Notes: generated by a model not told the origin, from the letters alone. Positions 51,899 to 62,922 are shown, counted from the first letter of the stretch. The stretch is DNA of 64,000 nucleotides from Saccoglossus kowalevskii (GCF_000003605.2 NW_003141825.1:83492-147491), one strand, 5' to 3'. Numbers and translations: made by a program.

Positions 51899-54705
51899 CA
51901 TAAAACAATATGTATATATATTTATAAATAATATTATTCTATTTTTGCTATTATATCAAATATAACCAAATATAACCATATAAACTTCATTTAACTGACC
52001 CAATGAGAGGTTGTACAATAATGACTGTCGCGTGATTATTTCTTCTGTTCCAATTTTTTATTTCAATAAATTCCGCTGGATGGAGCATCACTGCACAAGA
52101 ATGGATACTGTGACTAGGATTAGAAATATTCCATAATGAGTGACATGTGAAAGCATCGTTCGGTTCGCTTCACTTTACTCCAAATTCTTAAGATGCCATT
52201 CAGCACTTGTAGCGATTTATATTATTGTATATTACATTCACGCAGACAGTCAGCCAATCATCGACCTTGCATTTATTATGATACTTCCCTATATGGCAGT
52301 GTTTCTATGAAATGTGATGCCCATATACAGAATAATTACCATGTTAAAAGTAAAAAAATGAACTTTCTAGTTGATTTGTTTACTAATGTGATGATTTTTG
52401 ATGCTTTGAACTTGACAGAAGCATTTCTGTAGAAACATTAATTTACACTGGAATTTAAATTCATTATTTTAATATTTTAAACACATTTACTGGCTTCTAA
52501 ATTGTTTCAAGGATTTTCCAGTGAAACATCGAGTACATTTGAGATGTTCACGCCGATTTAATTTAGAGTTTATTCATTAATTAGGGAAAAGTAGTAAAAT
52601 TAAATACCAATGTTTAATTATTATAATTACAGTATACTTTGGAAACTTCGGGAATTTAATTATTTATTTTATCATTTAGTGTATTCGTTCGATTCAGCGA
52701 TTTGATAGTGACAGCATTTTCACATGGCTTTCATTTAACGCATATCACTCCTTATTTCAAGTTAGCAAACATGATAGCTTGGAACAACCAATACGATTAT
52801 ACAATACTGCCCACGTGACCTTAGTAAGTTAAAAAGCTTATATCAAATCGATTAACAATCACCACAGTAGACAACACGGGCTGAGTGTCGTATTGGTTTA
52901 ACAAGATCATTGTTAACAAAATTAGCTTTCAGCGAACTGAATAGAACTAAATTCGAATTCTAACTCACGCGTAAAATCACTCTCTCTCTCTCAACCTTGA
53001 AATATTAAGCAAGTCAGCGTCCCGGTCAAGGAACTTATTTATTAACCAGATTGTTCTTCTGAGCCTTTGATCTACCATGACACTTTCATAATGTTTTTCC
53101 GAGCTTATACAATTTCCATCTGAGTTAGAATTTTGAAAATTATACAATTTAGTACATTTCTAAAATAAAATTGTTTATGTTTATTTCAATGATTCCAGAT
53201 GTGCATGTGTGTGCTCGGGTACGATTTCGACTATACTAATTGGGTCATTATTAGCTGGTTGACGGTATCAATAACGCACTGTTTCCACTTGTTGAACAAG
53301 ACAGGCGTTTTCACTGACAAAGTATCCACAAATTACATGTGAGAAGTTTCTGGCCACGGGGTAAAAATGGCGCGGTCATGATCGGATATGTCTACCTCTC
53401 CTCTGATAAAGTGACGATTCAAAAAAAATTTTAAAACTCAACAAAGGTATACAAATAACGTACTAAGTCAACGACACGTCCGTGTAATCGGAATCATAAC
53501 CTGGCCGGTGTATTTGATTCTGGGTGACAAGCGAGGCATGAGTTCCTTGTAAGTCGCGCCATCTAGATAGGCAAAGCGCGCGGCTTGTATGCCGGCTACT
53601 GACAAGCGAGTCAAAATAGTCACTCCAATGTTTAACATGATTTTGGTCAAACGCGTTGAAAGAAGTTGTGTATATGTCCAAGTTCGAGAAAAATGTGAAA
53701 CTTGTATCTAGTCATTGTCAAGGAATTTTGACTTGATGCGAGTTTCCCAGTCACACCAATATAAGCTCACAACAATGCCATTAGAAAACCAAGCAGAACA
53801 GAACGACTTGAGCAAGCACCCATGTACCACATATACAAAACATTGAACAATGCGATTTACTATATTTATCAATAACCTTGAATCACCACGGCAACTAAAG
53901 ATAAATATTCTACGGGAAGCAGAACTTGACATTAGTAGCAAGTTATTCATCGATACCGTTAAGATTAAGTGAAAAAAATGCTCCCAACGAAGTAAAGATT
54001 AAAGGAACGTAACTTTTGAAGATTAAACGATTGAATTCCACTACAGTCATAGCACGCTTCATTTAAAGTTTTCTATAAATTACACATGAATGCTTTCTTA
54101 GGGAGTTTTGTTCTCGTTGGTGTTCTATAGGAATTGTTAGGAGCTCATTTTAGTGTGACTGGGTAACTATTCTTAAGTAGGAATCTCCTAACAATGATTA
54201 AATATAGGTTTCATCAGCTTGTCGAGTATGCAGACACGCAGTGCCATCTTCAGCACGTTCGACGAGGATACATCCCAAAGCCTTGTCATTCAAAAGGTTC
54301 CTCCCTCACCTCGCTCGTTAGTAACCGTTTCTGAACCGATGTATGATGTGATGGACAATTTACAGATTTTTAAAACTGTGTAAAAGAAGTATTTTGAAGA
54401 TAAATCAGAACTGTAATCCGTTCAGATAAAAGCGTTGCCGAATTCCACGCGCCGTGTATTGCCCTGGTTTTGACAGGCTCTCACTTGACAACATAAGATA
54501 AGCAATTCCACTTTGACCAATCTCACTGCGTTACCTGTAACCTGTCACGTTCAAGCAAATAACACGGGTGTACTGTCCTATTCATACTCGATCGAACCAT
54601 CGAAGGCGGAGGTTTTCTTAGTATCTGCAGAGAATCGAATACGTAATCAATTTCTGAGATCCCTACTGATCTACTTATACGTGTGATGTGTACACGGTAG
54701 TTGCC
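51899..54705. other. D-E intergenic region, duplicated between E and F
   Basis: Paralogous to 59741-62843. Landmarks are ATAACGCACTGTT (53268; 60276), ATACAAA.AACGTACTAAG (53448; 60519), AAAACCAAGCAGAAC (53786; 62216) and CTATTCATACTCGATC (54579; 62727). Holds gene D's 3' end, no further gene, and a CGCCATCTAGATAG site near 53558. Confidence 0.6.
52065..52070 (+). terminator. Poly(A) signal AATAAA of gene D
   Basis: AATAAA lies 167 bp after the stop and is followed by TTCCGCTGGA. The same arrangement follows gene E, which supports its use. Confidence 0.5.
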
Positions 54706-57700
54706 ATGGCAATATCACTATTAGCAACGTCTATCGCTATCGTCATTATGGTGATAGTTTTTGTCCAAGGAGTACAGCTAGCCGGTAAGTAACAGAATCA
54801 ATTGTTAAAGTCAATAACAAGCTTCCGCCATGTCATAACATTAGAAGTTGGCGCGTACGTTCTTGCTGGAACGTAATCTTGACTGGGTCGTTTTTTTATT
54901 ATGCCAAAATTTAATAAAATGCTGTAAATAACAACACAGAAATACAATTCACAACGCCACTGTAGTTGTGCGACCAATTGTGTGATGGTTTTACGATTGC
55001 GCGACGGTAAGCTGAGTACACGTGTTGATCAGCAAACTTTAGTTTCCTAGTATGGTATATGTGCTCCCCGGTTTAATTACATCTAATACGTATTTATATG
55101 TACTAAAGACAATAATTCCGGAACATTTATACCCGCATTGCATTGGAGTCATTAGATTTGAAATATGTTGCAACGTGGTGGTTTATTTATGTCCCCGACT
55201 ATGTACTTAGACAAGTTTTTACCAAAACAGAATGTTCGCTCTCAGTCATTGAAACACGCCATGCGTTTGCAATTGTGATAATCAACTGTTTCCCTCATGG
55301 TGGAATATTGCCTCGGGTATTATATTTGCTTCTCTCATGGCTAAAGTATCATTGCTGTCATAATTCTAGATTTGTGTACAGATAACTGCGTATTTGCCCA
55401 TAACGCCGACTGTGAAGACGGAGGTTCTGACGCTATTGGAAACTTGTGTGAGTACGGTGATGACTGTGACGACTGTGGACCACGTCCAGAGAATCCCGGG
55501 TGTAAGTATTTACAATTTCCCATAGCGCTGCGTGGTGATAGTAACTATAATTACAAATCTCTAGACGCTCGAGTTTTTGAGATAGTCACATAAGATTCAA
55601 AATATTACCGAACACTACCGTGCATTACAACGTTTTCAGTCAAGCTACCGGTAATATTTACTTATTTTTTTTCCACAGTTTCGTGCTGGAATACGTGCCA
55701 CAACTCCGATGACGGATTTTGTGATGACGGTGGAGACGACGCTGATTACTCCGAATGTTCATATGCTACGGACTGCCTTGATTGTGGACCCCGTCTGGAC
55801 GCTGGACCAGGTAATTATAAACAAGGCAGCAATTCAACATCATCGACATCGAAACATGGGTTTATCCCAGACACGATATCAAAAGGACTCGATCATTATA
55901 AATAAAACACCCAGCAAAAGTCGACATTTCAAATCAACAAAACTCGTGACAGTGACGAAGTAAGTGTCGCTGAAACAGCTTTGTAAGTCTCGCTAAAAAT
56001 CAATTGGTAACAAACAACTTCAGCTAAATTGTATCTGTTCGCTGTAACTTCAAATTCCGTATGTTTTCCTACCGTTGTGAGACGATCATCGCGTGTTAAT
56101 ACAGAATAAAGCGGTCATGATGAATTGTACAGCGAACATCATGCTACCTTCTAAAGCAAATGGAATCGTCCGTTTCAGCATCATGCATCAAGTGTCGGCA
56201 TTGCAAAATGGACGATTCTGTAGGGGTCAGCGTTAAATTGGAGGGACAACACTTCTCCCTACTGCGAATACGCGCTCGCGATAGTTGAATCGAATTGAGG
56301 TTAGTGTGACTTATTCAAAGATTAGTGTGCGAGAATTATGTATTGAGTTGCTTCTTTTAGCGAGACTTATTACCAGTTGCTGATTTAGCGAAACTTACGG
56401 TGAACCCGCGTCGGCGACACTTACTACTAGTTGCCGATTTAGCGCAACTCCATGGCGGCCTTAACGACAAACGTTATACTTTGCAAAAAATTGGTGTTTG
56501 TAAGTGTCAGCTTTTCCGTGTATTTTCTATGAGTTTAACAGTGAAGTGTATAGGTCCCCCACGGCTTTCTATATCACCGCTACGTGACACGTGTACATTT
56601 GTTCGCTAGACTGACCCAGTCGTGGCAATTTTATTGTTTCATGTGATAATTCCTGTTAAACGAGCTTGTAGAGTCTTCCGAGTTGACGCGAAATTATCAC
56701 AACTGGCCATGGTCTAATCTGCCGCGACCTCTATAGTTATCACACGTTTTTGTGGTGATAAATAAGGTAATGAGTTGCATGACTTCGGGGGGGGGTGCAG
56801 GACAGAATTGGTTGAAATATTCGTCTCATTTGCATAAGTTAATATTCATGAGCAATGAAAAATTCGTCTTTTTAGTAAAATTGTGCCAAAATGCTTTCCG
56901 ATAGCACACATGATAGCTCTAATTTGACTGATTCTATCGCTACGAGCTGAGAAAATAACCGAAAAACGGATGTAAGAGTATTTTTTGAGACATATTTTTT
57001 ACCAGACTCCAGCAAACTGTTGAAAGTAACCACAGGCTTTTTCTTTACCATGACCATAGCAAGTTACGAAATAATCCGCCTGACACTTAGCGCAGGCATA
57101 CTTCCCTCATTTGTTCCACTTCCGGGTTCCATAACGTCACTGCATATCATGAATAAGTAATAGCAATGGACATGCTGCAGAATCGACCAGTGAGTCGTAG
57201 TAATTTCGTCGTTCCACGATTTAAGAAAACAAATATAGGGGCAGACGTACATACTGACCGTTCAAAAAAACACAGACGCCATCTAGAGGCAAAGCGGTTC
57301 CGTGAGGTTAACTGAATGGGTCGCAAACACGCTAACAAATAACATTTTCTTCCCTCCAGAAATGTGCTTTAATACATGCGAATATAACAATGATGGGGAA
57401 TGCGATGATGGAGGTGTTGGCGCCGCCTACTCAGGTTGTTACTATGGAACAGATTGTTTAGATTGTGGAATTCGAAATCACGTATTTGACCGTAAGTCTG
57501 AATGTTTTCTATATCAATACCACACAATACACCATCGCAAAAAGTCACGCCCCTAGCGACGAAGCGATTCTATGACGACACAGCGTTACCATAACAGGGG
57601 GTTTCCTGACTGCTGCCTCCAATCTCCGGCGCAGAGTTTTATTTCTACGAATATATCTCCGCCACCGCACGATCTTATGCTTGTCGTTGTTTGTTCGATG

Positions 57701-59740
57701 CGTCACAGATGCCCGCCTTCGCGATGTTTGTAGATTCTGTCTCCTCATTAATTCCTCGAGAATTGAGTCCCAAACGATGATAACAACACACGCCAAACAC
57801 GCAAAGGCTATTGGGTATATACTTGTTTGTAAACAATGACGCGCTATGGCCATCTGACGCATGCGCAGGTGACGACTCTCCTGCTTTAATTTCGATTTTC
57901 CGTAGCACAAATAGGTTGCCAACAGAACGAGTTAATGTTTTGTTTGTTTATATTTCCTCGCCTGGGAATCGACAAGAGTCGTTAGCTTGATGGGCCGAGT
58001 AATACCTTAGTGACCGTTATTCCGCGATGAAGTACCTTTCTTTTGTAAATTATAACTATTTTACCCCTTACAGTATGTTTATAAAAAAATCATTATAAGC
58101 TTATCAATGAAATAGTTTTAAACGTGTTTACCAGTAAGAAGGAATCAACATGAGACCCCCCCCCCCCCATAACAAGAACATACCAAGAATACGCGTGATA
58201 AAAGTGGCAGAGATACTTTCGATGTTCTAGCCGCAGGGAACTCTGGGAATGAGAATGTACTGCCCTTTGTCACGTACAAAGTAACTGTGATGGCGCTGAT
58301 GTGGCACTACCGGCCGTTATATTGTCCGGCTTTCCTCTTGACGCTGTCGAAGTGCGTCCTCGCAGTTTAAAAAAACGATAGTACAATATACTAGTAGTTG
58401 TACACTTTTTGCTAAAGCTAATATGCCATTATCTTACAGCACCGTTATGTGACGATTCATGCAGTGGGGCAAATGACAGCTCTTGTGAAGATGGTGGTCT
58501 ATTCAGTACAAATTACGAGTGTTATTTGGGAACTGACTGCACTGATTGCGGAATACGAGGAGGTAAGACAGTATGACATAGCGGCGTGTCAATAATTCCC
58601 ATCATTTGCCAGAATCAGTAGCCATCTGAGTAAAAAAATATCTTCAGATAAACAAATAAGTAAACTAATCTACATGCACACTATGAATGCGGTCTTCTTG
58701 ATTGTCATTGCCATGATGAATATATAGATTTATTTCGCACTTTGCGCCTTTAGCCTAAATGTACACTGCTTATGAATTGCTTAAATAATCACATCTGATA
58801 ACTGAGGATACAGACATGTGTCAAAGGAGTGAGTTTACTCCTGATTTTCATTCATAAGTAATAAAATAAATTTTCATTCAAATGCCGGAGAAAGGTGCAA
58901 TTAAGGAAAGAGGTGAATTTCTGAAACCTTCATGCAACAGTCGGACATATCGACAGGAAATGAAATTCGTCTTCGATCTATAATATATGTGGAAGCAAAG
59001 TCAGCGTTAGATTTCGAATGCAAATTGTCAATGCATTAAACCCAGATTCATTCTATTATAGTGAATTACGTCACCATGAATATGTTGCCACAGTAGTTTA
59101 AAAGACAAATTAACCCACTACTGACGTATATGTAATGTGTTACCTTACAGTGCTGCCCTCTATATTAGCACAACCCATAGGAATTAGTACGCAATCTACG
59201 CCAACTTCTTCGCCAACTAATTTATCTGGAGTAACAGAAATCACCAACGATGATGAGAGCACCGATGCATCTCCAAAACTATCATTGATAATATTAGAAC
59301 TCACAACAGAACCGTCATTGACGAGCTCAGGTAAACAGACCATCGCCCACCATTGCTTTTTAATCTAAACTTTGGAACAAACAAAAGGCAATTCGTGTTT
59401 ACCGAATGGTGGCGTGTGATAATACACCTATGCACAGACAATGACACTAATTGAATCGAACAGTATGTGTTGATGATATAAATAAGAGAATATGTGTGGT
59501 TCAAATGACACAGTCATTCTAGAATAATAATGGCATTTGTATTATTTTATAAATTTACTCCCCTATTTCTTCCTAGGTACGGATATATACATGATTATCG
59601 GACTGGTTGTTGGGAGTTTAGTCGGAGTGATGGTCGTGACTGCAGGCGTCCTACTCTTCACCCTCAAAAAGAAGCAGACGAGATCTGACAATAAAGTCCA
59701 AGCTATACGAACCATGGTGATCGAAGACGTAGAAAATTAG
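54706..59740 (+). CDS. Gene E: type I membrane protein, four six-Cys modules
   Basis: Seven exons give 313 aa: 54706-54784, 55370-55501, 55679-55810, 57360-57491, 58440-58562, 59151-59330, 59577-59740. The signal peptide is MAISLLATSIAIVIMVIVF..., with exon 1 ending in phase 1. Four modules follow, then a stalk five codons longer than D's and largely re-written, then the helix (MIIGLVVGSLVGVMVVTAGV), KKKQTRSDNK and a C-terminus ending IEDVEN. An AATAAA is at 59817. This is the best-supported gene model of the window, because the whole exon set lies within 5 kb and matches D exon by exon. The intron between modules 3 and 4 carries a transposon fragment absent from D, so that insertion followed the duplication. 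The molecular role is unknown. Confidence 0.85.
55370..55501 (+). CDS. Gene E exon 2: Cys module 1
   Basis: The module differs from D in residues such as Tyr/His, Gly/Ala, Pro/Ser, Phe/Ile and Gly/Asn in the loops, while the C-terminal half from LCEYGDDC onward is unchanged. Before the third Cys it has NADC instead of DGDC, so the usual DG is lost. Confidence 0.87.
55679..55810 (+). CDS. Gene E exon 3: Cys module 2
   Basis: Spacing is 3-7-12-5-2, matching D except for the last linker residues (GPG versus GTG). The acceptor is TTCCACAG and the donor GTAATT. Confidence 0.88.
55811..57359. other. Gene E intron 3
   Basis: No exon. Contains repeated AGCGA.ACTTA...TTGC(C/T)GATTTAGCG motifs at about 56355-56450 and a CGCCATCTAGAGGC motif near 57278. 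Confidence 0.45.
57360..57491 (+). CDS. Gene E exon 4: Cys module 3
   Basis: Spacing is 3-7-11-5-2. The exon opens with EMCFNTC and ends RNHVFD before the donor GTAAGT. It is almost identical to D exon 4. Confidence 0.88.
57540..57890 (-). mobile_element. DNA transposon end with coding-like frame, parent of the 16.67-kb MITE
   Basis: On the minus strand the terminus TTAAAGCAGGAGAGTCGTCA leads into CATTGTTTACAAACAAG and TTGGGACTCAATT, shared with the MITE, and then continues where the MITE stops. The open minus frame contains an Arg-rich stretch (IVRWRRYIRRNKTLRRRLEA) that would suit the start of a PIF/Harbinger-like transposase (inference). The frame ends at 57545. The insertion is absent from gene D. 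Confidence 0.45.
58440..58562 (+). CDS. Gene E exon 5: Cys module 4
   Basis: This 123-nt exon is identical to gene D exon 5. The identity continues a few bases into the intron (GTAAGACA) and then decays. Confidence 0.88.
58563..59150. other. Gene E intron 5
   Basis: No feature recognised. Similarity to the D counterpart returns only just before exon 6 (GTAATGTGTTACCTTACAG type). Confidence 0.5.
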
Positions 59741-59816
59741 CATAAAATGACATATTGCATTTGAGAGATCGTACATAATCTCTGTGACGTAATTATTACC
59801 TAAATTACAATTTTAT

Positions 59817-59822
59817 AATAAA
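59817..59822 (+). terminator. Poly(A) signal AATAAA of gene E
   Basis: AATAAA lies 77 bp after the stop and is followed by TTCCGCTGGA as in gene D, despite divergence of the surrounding 3' UTR. Confidence 0.55.
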
Positions 59823-60952
59823 TTCCGCTGGACGGAGCGTTAAAGTACAGTTACGTCGTGAGCTGGGCGTGAAATATATCCCAATACGCGCAACTCGAAG
59901 GTGTCGTCACGGACATCGTTGTTTCGTAGTCAAAAATGGAATTATGATACTTGACATGTCGAATTCAATTTGCATGTTTCCGTATACACTATTACATGTA
60001 TCTCATTTTTAAAATACACATACATGAGTTCTAATCAGCGACTCGGTTTTCTGTTCTCCAAATTGCTAAGATTCCATACAGGACATATAACGATTCATAT
60101 TGTTGTACATTACATTCACTCACTCTTTCTATTTATTATATTAATTACTGTAATTATAAGATGAAACTTTTATAAAGTTTTTTTTTATATCTCATACAAT
60201 TTATATTGGGCATTATGAAAATAAAACAATCATAAAATAAAATTGTGTATGTTTATGTCATTGGTTGGCTATGAATAACGCACTGTTCCTACACATTGAA
60301 CAAATCGTTATTATTGAAACACTCCTAGTTACACGCGAACGAAATGAATATGTCCCATCATGCCTTGCATGCCTACTTGTTCAGAATAGTGACAAGAGTA
60401 ACAATATCACGTGACTTATCACGTGATATAAATGGCTGTCACCAGTCTCGTCGATCAAATAGATATGTCTACTTCTGATCAGTCGATAATTCTATATACA
60501 TGAGAACTCGACAGGGATATACAAACAACGTACTAAGCCCCCAACACATGGCAAGCCGGTGTAATCGATTCCTAGCAAATATTCTTTTTAGTATAAGTGG
60601 CGCTCTCTATGTCGATTACTGACAACAGAGGAAGGTATTCGTTTTTTAAGTCTACCCTTGGACGTATTGGTCAAACATCCTGAATGTGGCATTGCATTGA
60701 TGTATATTTGACAGAGAGATGACACTTCTTTCTAATCAGTTCTAGTCCGCAAGGGATTGCGACTCGCCACCAGCCACTGCAATGTGTGCTCACAGTTATG
60801 CATAATTACCTTTTATTGACCACATATTAGATCCAAGAATGTCAGCTTATAGGAGGTGATACAGCTGTAAACATATTCGTCTACGTCTTATAATCACTTG
60901 TAGCTCGCCTTAGAACAAAAGAAGTGTGCAGGTTTGATTGTCTATCGCGTAG

Positions 60953-61086
60953 TTTAAAGCGCGGTGGTCGTCGCGCTGCGCGTGTTCGAATTTCATGTAA
61001 ATAAACAATGTATTTTACACGCGTTGTATACGTCGCTATGAGTCCCGTATCGAACAGGACGCGGCGTGACGACTACCGCCCTTTAA
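60953..61086. mobile_element. 134-bp MITE with inverted ends
   Basis: TTTAAAGCGCGGTGGTCGTC on the left is mirrored by GACGACTACCGCCCTTTAA on the right, and CGTGTTCGA/TCGAAC is repeated inside. It belongs to the same family as the copies at 1738 and 21672. Confidence 0.7.
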
Positions 61087-61185
61087 CCGTTGCTAAGCCA
61101 CGGGCATATGCTTATTTGTGACACTATTTAACGTCCCATAAGCAGCGCGATAACTTATCTGGATGTGCCAGTGAACGGTAAGACC

Positions 61186-62208
61186 TATTGAAAGGCGTTC
61201 CTTATTTGCCAGCTTTGTTCAATGCATTTTTGAACTACCTTCATTTCACCCTTAGTATGGTGTCTTTATTGATTATGTCGATGATAATACTTTGTCGGCC
61301 GTATGCAATACGAAATAAAAGATGATTGATCGTCTTACTTGGGAGTTTAATCACAACTATTAGGTGGTTTCCTGAAAACAACATGCAAGCTATATCGTAT
61401 TTAAAGTTTCAGATAACGGAAAAAGTTTTGACATCGTTGGTAATATTATTGTTTCCGAAAATTGTGTCAATTTACTAGGGGTGAATATGCTGTAGAACAT
61501 GTTGAAATAGCTGCATGCAATTTTAGCGGATTTGACTCTTAGCATGAATTAACAGGATCTTAATTTAGCTAAAGTGTCGACTATCTCCCTGTGAGGATAT
61601 ACTTTCTGTTAAATTAGCTACATCTTGAATTAGCAAAATTACAGATTAGCTAAATTAGCTAAAATAACATGCTAGCTAAAAATCATATTTTAATTATTTT
61701 TTCCTTATTTTGAGTTTTTGTGGAAGTGGTTATCTAATTTGAAATTTGTATACAACGACTTTCATTCCTAGTTATAGTTGATTATTACACAAAGCAGTAT
61801 TAACTACACTCACGTCTATACATAAACTATCAACATCTTTTATGTGGATTTATTTAAATATGAAACATGTGAGTTATAATTGACGATATAAGTCACAGTT
61901 GTGCGCATGCGTTACAGATTCTAGAACAACGAGATATGGATTAAAATGTTTCTCAATTCTTACGGTACGAAAGTTTGGAATTCGCTGCCATCATATATGA
62001 AAGAATGTAAAAATTTGTCATTTTTCATAAAAATTGTACAATTATGGACTGGAAGTTGTAATTTTTAATTTTATTGTATTTATATTGAACTCGATGTATT
62101 TATTGTTTTAAATTGTTTAGTATTGTAATGTGTTTCGATAGACAGTGATGTTAGTCTCTGACTAAATTGGTAAAATCGACCTTAAATAAAGGAATTGAAT
62201 TGAATTGT
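61186..62208 (+). pseudogene. Degenerate LINE 3' half in the E-F intergenic region
   Basis: DYVDDNTLSAV at 61271-61303 is an RT catalytic box (YVDD), followed by WFPENNMQA at about 61369 and, at 61948-62069, NSYGTKVWNSLPSYMKEC...FIKIVQLW ending in a stop, the usual C-terminus of CR1/L2-like elements. The 3' end is AATAAAGGAATTGAATTG. Frameshifts show it is dead. It lies in the F unit and not in the D-E equivalent, so it inserted after that duplication. Confidence 0.75.
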
Positions 62209-62308
62209 CATTGGAAAACCAAGCAGAACGGAACGGCTTGAGCAAGCATCTATGTATCACATATAGAAAACATTGAACAATGTCCCGTGAGAGTGATTCA
62301 ATGGGCTA

Positions 62309-62683
62309 TTGTCAGAAAATTATGTTTCTCTAACCTTTTCACCGATGGAATCGTGTTTCCCACAGTCTTATGTTTTTGATAATTGTGATATCAATCATGG
62401 CACATGCAATATACTCAAGGATTTCCAAAATCATATGAAAAAAAGTGTAACTTCGCCATGCTTGCCGGTACCCGTGTCGCATTTACAGACACTGGTGGAC
62501 AATTTACCCAATTTTATTCGGAGGATTACCATTTCAATGAACAGTAGAGTGAATCAAAACTATATTCATTGCATACAGTTGCGTTGTCCAATGCTACACG
62601 AAGTTCAATGCTTTGGTTTTACAGCTCTTCCACCTGACAATAAGAGGATTGGCGATTCGCTTCAGATCAAGCCCACCGTGTGA
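62309..62683 (+). CDS. Hypothetical ORF upstream of gene F
   Basis: 124 codons open from ATG with mixed composition, six Cys and no low complexity. No domain, signal peptide or membrane segment is recognised. It sits where the E-unit flank (about 53850-54540) has different sequence, between two tracts that do align, so it is either inserted in one unit or lost from the other. It could be an exon, a retrocopy fragment or chance. Confidence 0.25.
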   Translation: MSENYVSLTFSPMESCFPQSYVFDNCDINHGTCNILKDFQNHMKKSVTSPCLPVPVSHLQTLVDNLPNFIRRITISMNSRVNQNYIHCIQLRCPMLHEVQCFGFTALPPDNKRIGDSLQIKPTV

Positions 62684-62843
62684 CCTGTTACCCGTCAGGT
62701 TAATAAAACGGGTGTCTTATTCATACTCGATCATACCATCGAAGAGGGAGGTGTTTCAGTATACGGGAAGAATCAAATACGTATTCAATTTCAAACATCG
62801 GTACTGATCTACCTAAAAGTGTGATGTGTACACGACAGTTGTC

Positions 62844-62922
62844 ATGGCAATATCACTATTAGCAACGTCTATCGCTATCGTCATTATGGTGATAGTTTTT
62901 GTCCAAGGAGTACAGCTAGCCG
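62844..62922 (+). CDS. Gene F, first exon only (signal peptide); gene runs off the window
   Basis: This 79-nt exon is identical by eye to gene E exon 1, including ATG, phase-1 end and the donor GTAAGT. The following roughly 80 bp of intron are also close to E's. No module exon occurs before the window end. Sequence at about 63811-63870 matches E intron 1 at about 54960-55015, so intron 1 of F has gained roughly 700 bp and exon 2 should lie just past position 64000. Whether F is intact cannot be judged. Confidence 0.6.

Noticed and set aside
7962-58562. Calling the modules EGF-like or true Notch repeats
   Set aside because: EGF spacing does not fit, and the Notch LNR has different cysteine spacing; only a loose resemblance is claimed.
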